Part shown: positions 62,915 through 64,000 of the stretch, in pieces | Position numbering within the stretch: the first letter of the stretch is position 1 | Layout of the letters: every line of letters begins with the position of its first letter | Assembly: GCA_023159155.1 (NCBI GenBank) | Contig: JAJNNX010000001.1 | Span: 1,922,001-1,986,000 of the forward strand | DNA from: Ustulina deusta | Taxonomy: Eukaryota; Ascomycota; Sordariomycetes; Xylariales; Xylariaceae | Direction: 5' to 3' | DNA: 64,000 bases | The notes under the pieces: model-generated | Seen by the model: the letters and a program-made list of their open reading frames with translations, nothing else | What the model was told of the DNA's origin: nothing | Database searches by the model: none | Made by a program: the position numbers and the translations under genes

Positions 62915-64000
62915 ATGGATAGGCAGCACAATGACTCTGCCTTCTCAGAAAGGCGAGCAGCCAGATCATTATCGATCATCGTAATTGGTGCCGGCATTGG
63001 CGGACTGGCGATTGGACTGTGCATGCGGAAGACAGGACACGAAGTTCGTGAGTGTCATTCTCTCTTGTTTATGCTCTTTTCTTCCGGAGGAGCGAAACCC
63101 CTGTTCCGGCTAGATCCATGTGTCGGAGTTACAGCATAGCCCTGTAGCCCTCATAAGATTTTGCTCATAAAGGAAGTAAGCTGATTCTTGATATGAAAGT
63201 AATTTTGGAAAGAAGACAGGAGATCACCGAGGTTGGAGCTGGAATCCAAATCCCCCCGAATGCTGCTCGTATTTTACGGAGATTCGGCGTGCTTAGCGAG
63301 GTTATGAATTATGCCACAGTGCTAGAGCAAAACAGCTTGAGGTGAGCGTGGATAAAGAGTTTCCAAACTTGATCGGCGACTCGACTGTTTAGGCCAAAGT
63401 TCTATTATTAACATGGCTTTAGACGATGGAAAGACGATGAGGAATTGGGCTCCGTTCCGTTGGTACCGGATATTGAGGACCATTTTGGCGCGCCACTGGC
63501 GGTCATCCATAGAGCTGATTTACAGCGTATTCTACTGGACGCCGCGATAGGATGCGGATGCAAAATCTTGAAAGACCATGAGGTTGTGGATATCGATGAG
63601 CAATTCTTGCCGGTGAGCACTTAACTTCCGACCTACGATGGATTTCGGATCGCGAATCAATTCCCGAGGGAGGCTAATTGGCACCTAGTACGTGAACCTA
63701 CCTACCCCTGATGCTTGACCGCTTCTGGTGCCGCTCTTCTGGGGGTTTAGTCGAGACGAAAACTTATTTAAGGAAGATCTAATAATATTTAATAGACGAA
63801 TTCTCGTGCGCAGCCGTGGTATCAATACCTGGATGTCAGCAGACCTGATCCTAGCCGCTGACGGGATGAGCTCGATTGTGCGACGGCGAATGGCTGTGGC
63901 AAGCGGCCATGATGACCATCTCGTTCCGGCTGGGGAATCAGCATATAGATTCTTGCTGCCAAGGGAGCTGATTAAACACGACAAAGCAGCGATGGATCTT
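62915..64000 (+). CDS. FAD-dependent monooxygenase (salicylate-hydroxylase type), partial
   Basis: The gene runs off the right edge. Exons seen: 62915-63047, 63200-63341, 63423-63612 and 63773 to beyond 64000. The start is the first ATG of the frame (MDRQHNDS). The FAD-binding Rossmann motif is IIVIGAGIGGLAIGL at about residues 21-35, followed by the acidic end of strand 2 (LILERRQEITEVGAGIQ). IQIPPNAARILRRFG and LAVIHRADLQRILLDAA are typical of group A flavin monooxygenases. ILAADGMSSIVRRRM near the edge is the DG motif. The acceptor of the fourth exon is the least certain splice site. The later GD motif lies outside the window. Such enzymes hydroxylate or epoxidise cluster intermediates. 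This one probably belongs with the PKS and methyltransferases, but the distance leaves doubt. Confidence 0.88.

Overview
The window is nuclear DNA of a filamentous ascomycete (Pezizomycotina). Genes carry several short GT-AG introns of about 40-160 nt, often with a CTAAC-like branch site. The gene set is typical of these fungi: SCF F-box/WD40 SconB, deuterolysin, a DUF3818 protein, a highly reducing polyketide synthase (HR-PKS) and a LaeA-like methyltransferase. One large AT-rich block shows C-to-T/G-to-A decay of the kind left by repeat-induced point mutation (RIP). Placement in Sordariomycetes is a guess, resting only on the general look of the genes and on abundant TACC/GGTA motifs. All gene models were built by hand from reading frame, splice sites and family motifs. 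The exon sums of the complete models are multiples of three.

Region 1 (1-28 kb) is mostly housekeeping. In order it holds: deuterolysin (-), a DUF3818 protein with a 7-nt micro-exon (+), an 82-residue secreted protein (-), a divergent mitochondrial carrier (+), a TauD-type dioxygenase (-), a GH47 alpha-mannosidase (-), a basic unknown protein (-), a broken F-box-like gene (+), sconB/MET30 (+), a succinate/fumarate carrier (+) and twinfilin (-). The gaps between them are large, commonly 1-2 kb, and many contain TACC/GGTA tracts.

Region 2 (28.0-36.8 kb) is a 12-exon HR-PKS on the minus strand, about 2,599 residues. Its domain order is KS-AT-DH-CMeT-ER-KR-ACP and it has no thioesterase.

Region 3 (38.05-52.61 kb) is a nested transposon stack. 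A Tc1/mariner element of about 2.4 kb has 65-bp perfect terminal inverted repeats (TIRs) and TA at both ends. A Ty3/gypsy element interrupts its transposase (duplicated target CTAAA). A Ty1/copia element lies in its 3' part (duplicated target GTAGG). Most of the block is strongly AT-rich and full of stops.

Region 4 (52.6-64 kb) holds a nine-exon LaeA-like methyltransferase (+) with a GC-AG intron, a second small methyltransferase (+), a stretch of more than 4 kb without recognisable genes, and the start of an FAD-dependent monooxygenase (+) that runs off the window. The PKS, the two methyltransferases and the monooxygenase look like one biosynthetic cluster, split by the transposon stack. Without the stack, the PKS and the first methyltransferase would be divergent neighbours about 2.5 kb apart.
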